From NCBI RefSeq assembly GCF_014805685.1, contig NC_060900.1, positions 6,245,101 to 6,309,100 on the forward strand: a stretch of DNA of 64,000 nt, given 5' to 3'. Origin of the DNA: Silurus meridionalis. Lineage: Eukaryota > Chordata > Actinopteri > Siluriformes > Siluridae. Numbering within the stretch: position 1 is the stretch's first letter; each line of letters opens with the position of its first letter. A program made the position numbers and the translations under genes. Below, one piece after another: positions 48,258 to 60,930 of this stretch. The notes beneath the pieces were generated by a model, which was given only the letters and a program-made list of their open reading frames with translations, had not been told where the DNA came from and did not search any database.

Positions 48258-50349
48258 TTGGGGGGGGTGACTGAACAGCAGCTTAATATCAGAGACATGA
48301 GCAAATGGTTGCGGGATATGATGGGCTAGGGAGCCACCTACTGTGAACACTAGAGCTTAACTTTGCCCACTAGCATTGTTTGCCACTGAGCCTGGAAAAG
48401 AAGCCAAACCCAGGGCTTAGGACACACTCAAACCACACAAACCATTATAATGCTAATACTACATGCAGCATTGTTTTGCATTATGGATTTCAACTGTTCT
48501 ATGGAAAATAATTTCAGGCTCTTGTGCTGGGTAACAAGGTCATTGCCACCGTTTGTACCCTCAGTGGATTAGTTCTAAGGATTAGTGGCTCTCAGTGAGT
48601 GTTAATGCATCTATAACAGATTAATAAGTGATGGAGAAAGAGGTACTATGTAACTATGTAATATGCTTAAGCAGTAATTCAAAGCCTTGGTTATTTATAT
48701 TAATTGCAGCTGTATGATCTTCACCAAAGTGTACATTAAAATGCCAGAAAAGGAGAATTGTGATGCATTTTCTTTACTCTACATGTTTCTATTACAATGT
48801 AGAATATTTGTAGAACTTCTAGACACTGGTTATAAAGTGGTTATTGCAAAATAAATCCTCTTCTGAAACTTTCTCTGACAAAAAAGGTGGAGTGCATAAT
48901 AAAGTTTGTGGCAATAAAATCCTTGCTTCCTCACTAAAAACCAAATTAGCCACAGAATAAGTCTCAAGCAGTGGCCTTTTCTCTCGAGATGTCATATTGG
49001 CAAGCTAGATGTAGACATAAATTAACCTTGAGAATGCTTACCTTAAACATCAGGGTTTAAATGAAGATTAAGCAACAAAGGGGTAGAAGACATGCAGTAA
49101 TATGGGCACAAATGGGTTTCTTTTTTTTGCCTTAAAATGTAAAATGTATGGTGGAAGAAATCCTTCTGTACACGAGTTGGCACGAGTAAGAAGTCAGGAA
49201 GTGTAGGAGACGCCTCACGTCGGTCCTGCGAGTGTAACCCAAAACCAGTGACATAGTCAATACATGTCATATTCCCTCCATCTACATGACGAGTTTATTT
49301 TTCAAGGAGGAATTTTAACCTAAAACCTGCCCTGCACAATTACCCTGATTTGTTTAAAACCTAGATGGACAGTCCCAGTCATCGAAAAAAAATAGTTAAA
49401 TATATATGTATAAAATCTCATCTCGTTTTAGAAATTCCTTTCAGGTAGGTTTCCTCCGTAAATAAATATGTCTGACTATTTATACTCGTAATGCAGATAA
49501 CTCGATCGAATAAAGTCTGCAAACATCCAGGTGTGGGTTGTAGCCTAAGCAAGTGCAGCTGCTGATGAAATCTGTTCAATTTTGCATTGCAAGCAATTCT
49601 GCAAACCACAAGAATTAGCTTCATTTTTAAACCAAAAGAATTCCATAGTGCTGCAATGAAATATATTGTAGGAAGCACGTCGAAACTTGCGATAACCCAA
49701 ACATTTAAATTAGCTATAAAACCCTTATTACAAAAAATCCTTAAACTTAAAACACACACAAACAAACGTTCGGATGCATGAACAAAAATACATGCATTAT
49801 TTGTGCAAATGTTAAGCAGGAAAAAAAAAACTGCTTGCGGTTAGGAAATTTCCGCCAAAGTTACTTTAATCAGAGAAATCGTTTGTGCTTTTATAAGCTC
49901 ATGCTAAACCTCGACGTGTCCACCAAAAGAAACGGTCAGTGATCACTGCTGCTGCTTTCAATTTGACAATAAAGCATCAATTTCTCAATAAATCATCTAA
50001 ATGACATATGCATTACCTAGTCAATTGTATTCAAGGATATAACAATAAACAATAAACCAAATCATAAACATAAGAATATGCATCCAACAGGGTCTATATC
50101 CGTTAAAGGATTCAACGCATGACTAACCCCAACTTAGTGAGGCTTTGGAAGAGAGGGGAAAAAAAAAAAAAAACATTTTTCAGTGTTTGTTCTGTGTAAA
50201 AACCCTGAGGTATTAGGGTGCACTAATCTTTAAAAGGTTAATTTATTCATAGAGATTTTGACAGAGATGTATGGCCCAGCCAGCATCTCAGGCACCTCTA
50301 CCCACAGGGAGAAGCCTAATGTGCGGGAGGGAGGAGAGAGGAGCGGAGA

Positions 50350-50400
50350 GTAGGAAGAAGGGAGGGAGGGAGGGAGGAAGAAGGGAGGGAGGGAGAGAAT
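50350..50400. repeat. (GGGA)n purine-rich repeat
   Basis: GGGA/GGAA units in two runs separated by GGAAGAA, within a wider purine-rich stretch (about 50320-50425). Confidence 0.93.
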
Positions 50401-51299
50401 GAGAGAAACAGAGACAGAAGCAGAGCAGTCAGCATGTAATAAACACAAAGACATAATTACCTCATCGAGCCGTGCAAAGAAAGTGACCCTTAACCCTGCG
50501 CTACAGTGTTTTTTTTTTTTTTTTTTTAAAGCATTACAGTGACTCACGAAACCCTAATCAGGGAACTATTTATTTTCTGTTCTTGAACTTTTTGACTTTG
50601 ATAAATGAACATGGATAAAGTATTGTCAACAGTCACATGTTTTATATATGTCGTTGTGTGTGTATGTTTACCTTCACACTTCAGTTAGCCGATTTATAAA
50701 TCTGATCACTGTACTCGATGGTTTGAGGTGCATGTCCTTATAAAGCACACAGTTTAAAGTCAATTACGCAGAAAAAATAACAAGGCTTGACTGGATGTAT
50801 TTTTATGAAGAGGTACGGTCTTAAAAAAAAAAAAAAATTCAAAAAAGTTATGAAAATAAGCTACGTCAACTAAACAATCAAGGTCTTACTTTTGCAAGAA
50901 AGCAAGAGGAGCCTGTGAGATGGTGAGGGCCGAGTTAAATGAGCCTTTGTGGGGCTTTGTATACAGCAACCATAGGAGGGTTCGAACTGCATCAATCATA
51001 GCTGTCATATGGTGTAAGCACCAATCTGTCGCTGCTAGGTGAGAGATGATTTAATTTGTCCTATGTTTTTAAATGGCTATGCATCAGTGAATAGTATCCA
51101 GAAAGGGGGGGTGAAAACTGGGTGTGACTGGAAACTTCGTTGCCATGTCAATGTTTTCCAGTGATGATATTTATCCACTTATATTACGCTTAGTCCAACA
51201 CTCTACTAAAGCTACATACTGAACTGCATGTCTGTCAACTGGTAAGCTCTTAAAAACAAAGCTTTCAACTTTTAATTACCAATGAAACATCCCAATGGG

Positions 51300-51570
51300 T
51301 GCTTGGTTTTTATATGCTGAATTTGTGACTGCCGCCTAAAGGGAGACTTACTTAACAGAGCTGCAGGAGTCTGCTGGGTGAATGCCAGAGTGTGTGTCAA
51401 AAGGTACGGCCATTAGCAGAGTGTGAAAATAGCAAGCGCACTTCCATCTGCTGCTGAGCACAATCACGTGAAGGCAGAAACCTCAGAGATTATGTATTGC
51501 ACTGTTTTCAATTAAAGTCACATGTTTGTTGCTGTGACAGACTACGAGTTGTACAGCCAACATCCAGGTG
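51300..51570. promoter_or_regulatory. Candidate conserved noncoding segment
   Basis: Repeat-free, balanced sequence including TCCATCTGCTGCTG and CACGTG-like (ATCACGTGAAG) E-box words. No open frame. Regulatory call by style only. Confidence 0.2.
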
Positions 51571-51879
51571 ACTAGATGTATCTCAGACTCTGCCTAATGT
51601 AGTAATAAACATTACATTTATTGTTTCTAAAGAAATGTTTTAAGGCAAATTGGTTGGCGCATTCTATAGGACTGATCTGGTGTGCTGGATTCATGTTGTA
51701 TCCATTCTTATTTTTAAACTACTGCTCCAGTACAAATTAGATTGATTTGGACAGGTAGGACTTATAAGTGTGCCGTTTTTATTACAGCTTAGCATCAACA
51801 AGTCCAAATGTGCCGTTGATACCTACATCCTATCCTCTCCTCATCCCATCTTTCCTAAAATATTCAATTCTTTATGCCT

Positions 51880-52330
51880 TAATGCAGGGCAGGTCAAAGT
51901 CAGTGCACACTCGAAACTCAGCCCATTGCCTTCTATTAGCACCACTTAGATATGACCCCATGCTAGCCCTAGCCAAGACTATTCTACTGTGCCCTCCATG
52001 CACCGTTCCAAATCTTTCTCTGGGTCTCTCTGATTCGTTCGCCCTGGGCGCATCTAATTGAAAGCAATCCCGGGGCTCAGGCCGAGATCCGTTTCTTGGC
52101 TAATCCTCCACCGAGGGAACCTCACATGTTCCCAATTAGATCCCTCTGACTTCCTCGCTCTTCTCTCGGCATCTTTGCTCACTTGGCCTGGCCTTTTCCA
52201 GGAGTTTATGTTATTAACTGCACATTGCACAGTTCCTGCCTGTCACAGGGGCCTGGAGATGTTATCGCTGCCACCTCAACGTATACGGTTACCTCAAAAG
52301 TATTCCATAAATTAGATTGGGATTGGCAAT
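51880..52330. promoter_or_regulatory. Candidate conserved noncoding/regulatory segment
   Basis: GC-balanced, repeat-free block in AT-rich flanks. It contains a nuclear-receptor-like GGTCAAAGTCA, homeodomain-type TCTAATTGAAAG and CAATTAGATC, and a CACATG E-box-like word. Short frames on the plus strand (51768-52061 and 52058-52315) adjoin but show no domain. A conserved enhancer is likelier than an exon, but untested. Confidence 0.28.
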
Positions 52331-54300
52331 TGTGGAATATAGAAGGGAAGACACGGCAAATGGACGAGCATAGGGAATAAGACAATAGGATCTCCTGCTG
52401 TTTGTTTTGGACATATATATTAGTGGTAAGTCACTGGCAAGCAGTACCTGATGAAAAAATTGGAGGTTGCTTAAGGGGCTTTTGGAGGTTTTCAAAGCCA
52501 AAATAATGGAGAAAATATACTTTATTTTCAGAGATTCATACGGTCAAGCCCTAAATGCCTGGACTCAGATTGGAGTCAGGCTTTGCAGTATTTCTCCTCA
52601 ATGAGAGGCATACATCCCCTTGTAATCAAATAAAGCTGTTTGTTTTTTTGACAAGAGAACTTTTCACCTCCCAGACAGCTGTTCTAGCTACATCGATGTC
52701 TCAACTAAAAGACTTTGAATAGATCATTCATGATGATCCGTTATGAAATAAACATGTTCACAGAATCAAATAAACAAAGATCAAATGTTTCCTGCTTCTT
52801 CACTTTTACTAAGTTTTAGAAATAAAAAATGTAGTCAAAAATAATTTGAATTTATATGTTAAAATGTCAAAATGAAACTCGGGTCTGACTCTTTGTTTCG
52901 CAATACAACCATATCAAAGCATATCTGATACTCTTGATCAACCTACTGCTCAATACAGCTTGGAAAAAGTGTACTAGAAGGTGGGGATTTCCCACAGGTC
53001 CTATCATTTCCTTAAAAGACAATCAGCGGCAGTGTTTTTTTTTTTTAATCTAAAGCTTTAGCAGTTTTTCATGCGCTTGGTCATGTGCATATGCACCTGT
53101 AGAAAGACTACATATATGACTAGAAATATGTTTTTTGGAGTTGTAGCCATATTTTTATGCCTGGCAGCATAATTGGTATAGACATTTGTGAACTGATTGC
53201 TTTTAGATAAGTTTCTAAAAACATACTCTGTGTTTAAGGAGTAATGAGTATTACATTAGTTTAACGAGAGAAGGGTCATGGTTTTATTTACAAAAAGATG
53301 ACTAAACCCAGAGTATAACGTATATTTGACTCTGGTCAGAAAGTATGCTGATTGACAGCTATTTATATATAATACTGTCACCTCTAGTAAGTAAAAATGG
53401 TTAGGATACACATGTTTGGGATTAGTTTTCTTGATCTGACACTAAAACTAAGAGAGAAATCTAATCTTTAATGAAACTCTTTAAATAAACAGATCCACCT
53501 GCTCATCTGTTTGCCTTTGTCTTGTTGTTGATCTTTGTTTTTGCTGTGTCTGATGTTTAGTTTATTCATTATAAGATTTTATTCTTAATTTTTTTTTTCT
53601 GTCTTAATGTTACATTGATTAGACTTTACTTAAACACACTCCTCAATGCAAATTTCTTCAGTGTCCTGGCTTGTCTTCTCTCCTTCTCAGCTTACCTCAG
53701 AGCTTTTCAGAGACATTTATATCAAAGACCTGGGGGGTCGTTGTCAAAGGTTTTGATTCTGTGGTTTCTGTGGATTTGGTGGAAGGTATATTTTGGTCAA
53801 AAAACTACTTTTTTATAATCTATAAATTTTCCTCATGACTGATAAATAGCCCAAAACTACCATATTGACGAATGATTATTCTGAGTTCCCTCATATTTTA
53901 TACCCTGGTGAAACAGGGAGTCATGAATGACCACTAAACACAGAATTTCTATGTGAAAATGTATTAAATAAAATCTTCAGTTACATTTTGTTCATGAAAA
54001 TGTATAGGGACATTTTTGTGTTATGTTAAAAATATTTTTTATAGCAGGGTCAGGGTTATGTTTTAGAAAATGTTACTGCAATTTTCTCTTCGAAAATTCT
54101 CACTCTAATTCTCTCACTTAACGTACCAATAATTCTGGATCTGAAACACCAACCAAGAACATTAAATCATCAAGGAATAGAGGAGTATGCACTACATCTC
54201 CTGCATGAGCATTTAGTCACTGCATTATCACAAAGATGTTAATCTTTCATGAACAAAAAAAATCCTGCAAAAATGTTCAATCTTATATACTGCAAATATT
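52331..54300. other. AT-rich unique sequence, no gene seen
   Basis: No exon, transposon end or regulatory cluster recognised. Confidence 0.35.
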
Positions 54301-54640
54301 TCAAGTCAAGTCAAGAAGCTTTTATTGTCATTTCAACCATATATAGCAGACGCAGTACACAGTGAAATGAAACAACGTTCCTCCACAATCCTGATGCTAC
54401 ATTAAACAACAATCACAGAAACAGAAAACACAGGGCTACGGACTAGTAAGTGTCCTCGCCACATAAAGTGCATGTGTGCAACCTGGTGCAAACAGTGCAA
54501 AGACAAGACAAGACAGTACAGGACAAAACACAAAACACAAAATAGCTCCGCCAGTAAACCTGTTGTAACAAGACAAAGTGAACAAAATTGAACAGTAGCC
54601 AAAATGTAAACAAAAAGTTGTGCAAAAGAGCAATATAGCA
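54301..54640 (-). mobile_element. Truncated non-LTR retrotransposon 3' end, copy 2
   Basis: Begins with three TCAAG units, then AAGCTTTTATTGTCATTTC. It shares ordered words with the copy at 16334, including ACAACGTT, AAACAACAA, CATAAAGTGCAT, GTGCAACCTGGTGCAAACAG and CAGTAAACCT. On the minus strand it ends in an AATAAAAG signal and a (CTTGA)n tail. The far boundary is approximate. No coding sequence remains. Confidence 0.75.
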
Positions 54641-54849
54641 GCAGTTCAGGAAAGATTTTTATGGATAATCACTAAGATCAAGTTCTTGAGATTTTTCATA
54701 TTGACTGACCTTGATTTCTTAAAGTAATGATAATCTGTCTTTTTTTTTCCCTTTACTTAGGGTTTCCTGTCATAATATGGATTTGTACAGTAGTTACAGT
54801 AGAGCTATTGACTCTGTACATACCCTTTTCTCTGCAGTAGACAACAATT
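54641..54849. other. AT-rich connecting sequence
   Basis: Short stretch between two repeat fragments. Nothing recognised. Confidence 0.4.
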
Positions 54850-54990
54850 TGCATTTAAAGCACTTGGCAGACACCCTTATCCAGAGTGACATACAAAAGT
54901 GCTTTGAGCCTCTATCAATGAACAAATCAATACTGGTTTATTAGATTACAAACTTAAAATACCATTGAGATTAATTATAGCACACATTTT
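54850..54990. mobile_element. Interspersed-repeat fragment
   Basis: GCACTTGGCAGACACCCTTA, then TCCAGAGTGACATACAAAAG and TCTATCAATGAA, resembles a widely dispersed teleost repeat with a GCAGACGC...ATCCAGAGCGACTTACA core, as I recall it. Element class and boundaries are uncertain. Confidence 0.5.
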
Positions 54991-55100
54991 TTTTTTTTTT
55001 AAATGATGGTTAAAAGCACATTAAGAAAGTAAAAAATTTTACAAATCAACTCAAACCAGACACAGCTATGAATTGAAAGTCATACCAGGTGAACCACCTC

Positions 55101-58100
55101 GTGAATGTGCTGAGAGTTTTTCATGGTTTAAACTGATTAAGATGAAATTTCTGACAGAAACATAAACATCATAAACAAAATATCAAACATGGGTACCTGT
55201 AACTCAGTGAAGGAGCAATCTCCAAACTTTGGAGCCTATTCAAAACAGAGGCAAACATGTGTTCACCAGCAGTCGGTCAGGGCAGCGGTTATGGAAATAG
55301 CCTATTTATTTAGATGCACTGTTAACTGTTCATTACTAACACAAACACACTTGTGCTATCACATCACACTGTCACATCTAAACCTAGTGGGGTAGCTCAC
55401 AGGTCAAGGGTTCAACTCTAGCTAAAGGCAACTCTTGCCCGTGTATCAGCATCCTATTGCAGACGCGCCCGAGCTTTTTTTGTTCGCGAGGGGCCCCGTC
55501 GCTGGTTACGGCACATTTTAATTGAGTCTTGAAATCTTGCCACTTTGAAGAGGCCTCGCAGCTCCATGCTGTAAAAAATTATGAGTGAGGTATTTGTGTC
55601 AAGACATTTTTGAACAAAAGCAGTGAGAAGGATTGAGCGAGCATCAGTTTGGTCTCAGTACTGCACTGGGGATTGTTTGCACAGCACTAAACAGAACATG
55701 TATGGGAATTTCTGGAAACTTCATTTTGTGTAGTATTTATGACCAAAAATGATATTAAGGCATAAAGCAATAGAGCTGTCAGCACTAAATCTTGTGCATA
55801 ACAGACAGTTGTAAGACTACAAAAACAGTCAGCATTAAGCAATGTGCTCAATTGTGCTTAAAAATCTCTCTCTATCACCCTTCTTCTCAAGCTGCTACTC
55901 CCCCTTTCTTTTCCTGCAGCATGCCTGAAACAGAATCTGTTCTTCATTTAAGCCTCCAGGTAGAAATGAAAAAGTGCAATGTCCAACACTGGTGTGGCAC
56001 GGCTCAGGAGCCTCCAGTCCCGTTTGAGTAACAGCTTTGCAATGTAAAGTGTGTCCTGCACTTTGGAACATGTGGTTTTGGTTTCAGAATGTTTTACTGC
56101 TGAACAATGTTTCTGCCTTGGAGCGCAGCTCTGCTCATAAAGACCATATTGTCCCTCTGTGCCCACACAAAACACACACACCCACACACACACACACACA
56201 TTCAGTATGACATCAGAAGACTGGCATAGTCTGCTCACATAAATAAGCTGTGTCGCTGAGAAATCAATACATATTACTGCAAAAGCTCCTGGTTTCCTTT
56301 GCACTCGCATCCCAATTTCTAATATGTTTACGGCATTGCAACTGGACTAAGAGAAATGTTTCAGCAAAGCCAAACCACAATGACCAGCATTTAATGACTA
56401 GTCAGAACTTCAAGTTGCGTTTTTTTAAAAACAACATTGGATGGCATCAGCGGAACAAATTACTTAATTCAAAATAGTCCCTCCTTGCATTGGAAAGTCA
56501 CCCAAAACTTTATAAAAACTAAAACAACAGGCGAACACTGACAGCAGTTTGACAAAATTTTATCAAAAAAGCAAGCTGCTTAAAATCTTATAGGAAAATG
56601 CAACTGTTTTATTGAGGAACATGAATGGCAGGCATGTGTCTAGGTTTGGATGTAGATCCAAGTTGTGTATTCATAAAAATCTAGATTTCTAAGCTTGAAA
56701 GTAGTGTCGTCAGGCCATAGAAGAATTGTTGGGCACTTTATTTTATTTTTTAAACATATTTTTACAATGACCAACTTTGAACAGACGGGAATACAGGCAG
56801 CACAGTTACTCCAATCTCTGGGTGGGGCGTGTATAAAGAGGAGTGCAATTTCCTTTAAGCCTGTTTTGCTGTTTTATAGTGGTAAAGAGTGAGAAAGCAT
56901 GCATTAGCACTGTTCTCGGTCAGTGGTTGTTGTGTAATAGGCAAAGAAAGGCATTTATGTGCTTTTTCCTGCTGTTTAATGTCATTTTTTGTAAACCACA
57001 ATGCCAAAGAATTTCATTATGTAAGTGAGAAAAACAACTATGGTGATCAAAACAATTCCTGTTCCAGTTTAAATAGCATTATTACTCACTATGTGGAAGA
57101 GTATGAAATATATTCGATACAATAACCGTACAAACCAATATTATGGTTTCCAATGTGAAATAGTTACAGAGTTTTAAATCATGACACTGTCATATCATCA
57201 CGATGATATTCTGCATCAACACACCTCAAGGCATGACACAATTTAAGCAACCTTTATCTAAGAGATATTTGTGTGCTGACTCAGTATGTCAGATATTACT
57301 TTTCTTTCTTCTTACATTTCTTCTTTTTTTTTTAAACATATAGTGGATATGAGAAATAGTGTTTTGCTTAAAATGGAAACAAGTTATAACTATGGAATAT
57401 AGCTGGAAAACATGTTTTTATGCATTTAAATTAAACTCTTGAATCTCTTGACACATATTTGTCCAGTTGTTTTATTTGGAGATCATTGCACAAGTCATGA
57501 GTCAGGACTAAATGGTTTGTGAACCGTAAGTGAATTAAAAGATTTGTAATTCTCTGTCAATCCACTAGGAGGCTACATTGAGCAATGTATTTCAGGTGTG
57601 TACTCACTTTTGTGTTAGTACAGGGTTGGTTGTCCATTTTTTTGTCCTCTGAAATCCTGCTGTGCATTAACAGACCTGCAAAAACTGGCTTTTTGGTAGT
57701 TTTTTGGAAAAAATAAAACAACCGTCTAAACTAACTTAAATGAACAGAGGGGGTCGCTATTGTTAAGCTCATATTATAAAAAGTCATACTGAAAAAAAAT
57801 TGTAGATTGGCAAGCCTGTTAAATAAAAAAGATAAACTCCACATAAACTAGCTAGCTAAGTAGCTAAATAAACTGTAGTATGCTTATTTAGCTAACTCTA
57901 AAATTCTCTTTAATGGATATTTAGCTAGTTTATTGTTTTTTCTAAGTATATATTAAATTACATTAAATAAATACATTTGGTAACACGTTTTTAAAAAGCA
58001 AAACACATGTATACATATAGATTTTAGTGCACAATTTAAACTGAAAGATGTACATGGAGGTACAGCAGCTGTGCTTCTGGTAATGTCTTTTTTCCAGAAC

Positions 58101-58372
58101 ACGTAATGTCTCGTTTTTATACAGCTGCTTTTAAATGGCTGTAGATTTTTTTATGCATTTTATATTGATTAACTATCACACAACCTATCCAGAACTTGAT
58201 TCCCAGGAAAATCACCACAACATGTATACACCTTTCATTCATTTGTTATTTTTGGTTAGCACCACCATATTTTAAAAATGCATGCAAGATTATTCAACAA
58301 AATAAAATGTTGAAATCAGTTTGGTGGAAGTTATAGGTCTGTCAAAAACAAGTCAACTGTAGGCTATTCATT
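55101..58372. other. Unique sequence, no gene seen
   Basis: No exon supported. GGTCAAGGGTTCAACTC near 55402 resembles the B-box of a tRNA-derived SINE, but no A-box or fold accompanies it. A CA tract is at about 56171-56200. GTGTACTCACTTTTGTG at 57598-57614 resembles the outer end of some Tc1 families, but no partner end was found. Confidence 0.35.
56171..56200. repeat. (CA)n microsatellite
   Basis: CA tract with a CCCA interruption, about 30 bp. Confidence 0.95.
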
Positions 58373-58640
58373 TCAATTGAATTGGTTTAGCGCACTCAAC
58401 AATTTACATCATCCCAAAGATGTTTTACAAAGAAAAATAGTTTATAAAATATGAATTTATATGTTAGTGCCTATAAGTTTAGTGCCAGTTTATCCCTTAT
58501 AAGTGTATTTGTTGGTCTGCAATGAATGAGCCAGTAGTGGCAGTGGCAGGGAAAAACTCCCTGAGATGGTAAAAGGAAGAAACCTTCAGAAGAACCAGAT
58601 TTGAAAGGGAACTCTTATAAGAGGTACGACATTCGGAAGA
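58373..58640 (-). mobile_element. Degraded non-LTR-type retroelement, fuller copy
   Basis: Starts with TTCAATTGAATTGGTTTAGC, continues through CAAAGATGTTTTACA and GTGCCTATAAGTTTAG, then GTGGCAGTGGCAGGGAAAAA, CTCCCTGAGATGGTAAAAGG and AGAAGAACCAGA. The GAATTG-rich start reads as a 3' tail on the minus strand. It is the same family as the fragments at 2010 and 17979, and strongly diverged. No coding remnant. Confidence 0.65.
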
Positions 58641-59916
58641 ATCAGGCACATTTGAAGAGAAAAAGGGACAGGAACAATATTTACAGCATATGCCATAGCA
58701 AACAATAGTGGTGAAGCATGATGGAACAGCAGCTTATGATTTGCATGCTGAAAAAATACAATTAAAAATAAAAAGCACTAAAGCATACTTAAATATAAAT
58801 GCAAACTAAAGCAGTTTTCTTATTTATAGCAAAGAAAAATTCAACTAATGAGAATGAAAGTGCTGTAGCTGAACTGAACTGGATATCACTTGGTGCTCCA
58901 TTGTCACAGATAGTCATTTCTAACTGAGTTCATTTAATTAAAATCACAACAAGAATTTAGGTCTATGCAGATTACCCCTTCTTTAAAAAAGGGATTTTTC
59001 TAAATGCCTTACTGCTGCATTATTTTCTTAAAAACAAATGTTTTATGATGTTTCATTGCAAAAATTGTTTCCTTTCTACCAGTACAGAGATTTGGCAACT
59101 GGCAGCTGGTCAGATTAAGAGGGTTTTTTCAGCATTGATGCCAAGCAGTTACATCTGGAATTGCTAGAATTTTCATTCGTCTGTTCATCATACATCATCA
59201 GTAATCTCCTTTATTTATGCGGCCAATTTTGATTTTAAAGACATAAGTGGTTGTTTGGGTTTGCATATAAAGAAAAAAAAATGCTTGAACAACACTAGAA
59301 AATGATCCCTAATTAAACGTATTTAGGCAGTGTCCTCCTTTTTTGTTTCGGCTTTTGTTGTAATTTTAATGGAAATCACAACATGAAATGGAAAGCTAGT
59401 AGTGAAATCTGACCAACAGCTTCTTTTCATTTGCCAAACATTAACTTAATAATAAAAACAATATCAAATGAGCCACTAGTACAAAACTTGCTCTACATTT
59501 TCACAATTTCCAGAATTCACAAAAATCTATCAAAAGTGATCCAAAGAAGGAACAGTGGTGAATCGGCGACAGGTTCATGGGCAGCCAAGGCTAATTGATG
59601 CATGTGGGAAGCAAAAGCTGGCTTGTGTGGTCCAATCCAACAGACACGAACTCCTGAAGCACAAATAAACTTCTTATAGTAACTTTGAGTCCACAATTTG
59701 CTGTCTCCAGTATTGTGCATAGAAAGTCTCATTAACATGATGTTGAAGTGAAATGGTGACGGGAAATAGGTCATTAGGAGCTAAAACAAAAGCTCAGTCA
59801 TCTTTAATGCTTGAGAGTGTTGAGATTTTTCTCATTACTTGACAATGACTTCAAAATGCCAGACAAGCACTAACTTCTGATGTAAGTAACAAAAAAGCAT
59901 ATCACAAAATGTTTCA

Positions 59917-59989
<73 letters not shown>

Positions 59990-60130
59990 CACACACCAAA
60001 TATTTACCTGCTTGAAAGTTCACTAGAAATCCTGAGGGTGTTTTTTTTCTTTCCTTATTCTTTTAGGTGGAAAAACATCTGGACCATAAGGTGATTGAGC
60101 TGGTAATTTAGCTCATGTATGTTTTTTTGT
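58641..60130. other. AT-rich unique sequence with a long TA tract
   Basis: No gene recognised. The TA tract at 59917-59985 is listed separately. Confidence 0.35.
59917..59985. repeat. (TA)n microsatellite
   Basis: Uninterrupted TA tract of about 69 bp ending in CATACACACAC. Confidence 0.98.
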
Positions 60131-60660
60131 TTTTTTTACTTTGCTGCTAATGATAATTAACATGCAAATGAGTTCAGGGACTGGTGAGAGGCTGGTAGTG
60201 CTGCTTCATTCATTAAGGCAATAATTACTGCTTGAATACTTGACCATTCGATATTAATCATGTTATTTTACATGTTCTGGGAAGGAGAGATGGTTATGAT
60301 GATTTTGCTTTTAACGCAGAATCCCCTGCCTTTCTTTATCCAATATGAATATCATCAGTCACTTGAAATTTGAATTATTTGAACACAATTTTTGTCTCAT
60401 TTTCCTAATTTCTTATTTTAAGGCCAAATTTGTCCAGTTCAATACCAGCTTATACATATTTACTTTCATTTTTACAATGTACAGACATTGTATTAAACAT
60501 CCTTCGTGTAAATTCGACTCGGGGTGGGTTAAATGAATTATAAAGTAGGAGGCGTTTAAACCTCGTAATTTCGGCTTTTAATTAGCTCAGCTTAATTAAG
60601 CAGTTTATCTAAGTTCAGCCCTTAATTAAATAGCATATTAAATTATACAGTGCCTAAGGC
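60131..60660. promoter_or_regulatory. Candidate enhancer with homeodomain and POU-type motifs
   Basis: An exact octamer ATGCAAAT (60162-60169) directly follows TAATGATAATTAA. Further TTAATTA-type sites occur at 60577-60585, 60592-60600 and 60622-60629. The sequence is otherwise repeat-free with no supported frame. Clustering of TAAT-core sites with an octamer is typical of conserved developmental enhancers, but AT-rich DNA yields TTAATTA by chance, so this remains a candidate. Confidence 0.33.
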
Positions 60661-60782
60661 ATCGTTTCAGTAATGCAGTAAAGATACACATTTTATAAAT
60701 ATATCTTAACAAAGGATGACAGAAAAGTCATTCTCTGCAGTATTTTCTTTTTTCCCACTCTTTCCAGCATACTGCTATTGGC

Positions 60783-60930
60783 AGACGAAGTACAAAAACA
60801 ATGTACTTGAGTTAAAGTAAAAATACAGTAAGTTAAATATTACTGCAGTAAAAGTGCTTCCTTTAAACTTCAACTTGAGTCAAAGTACAAAAGTATTTGC
60901 CTTCAAATGTAGTTAAGTATCCAAATTACC
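60783..60930. mobile_element. hAT-like element fragment
   Basis: Strings such as TACTTGAGTTAAAGTAAAAA, GCAGTAAAAGTGCTTCC and AAAGTACAAAAGTATTTGCC resemble subterminal parts of the hAT-like families at 22005 and 34085. Ends are not defined; it may continue to about 61150. Confidence 0.45.

Larger units (their letters stand above)
46809..51299. other. Unique sequence with microsatellites
   Basis: No gene recognised. Microsatellites are listed separately. Frames at 49418-49765 and 50230-50547 are open but featureless, the latter partly because of purine repeats. Confidence 0.35.

Noticed and set aside
55380..55470. tRNA-derived SINE suggested by GGTCAAGGGTTCAACTC
   Set aside because: No matching A-box, cloverleaf fold or repeated body is visible; a single B-box-like word is weak.
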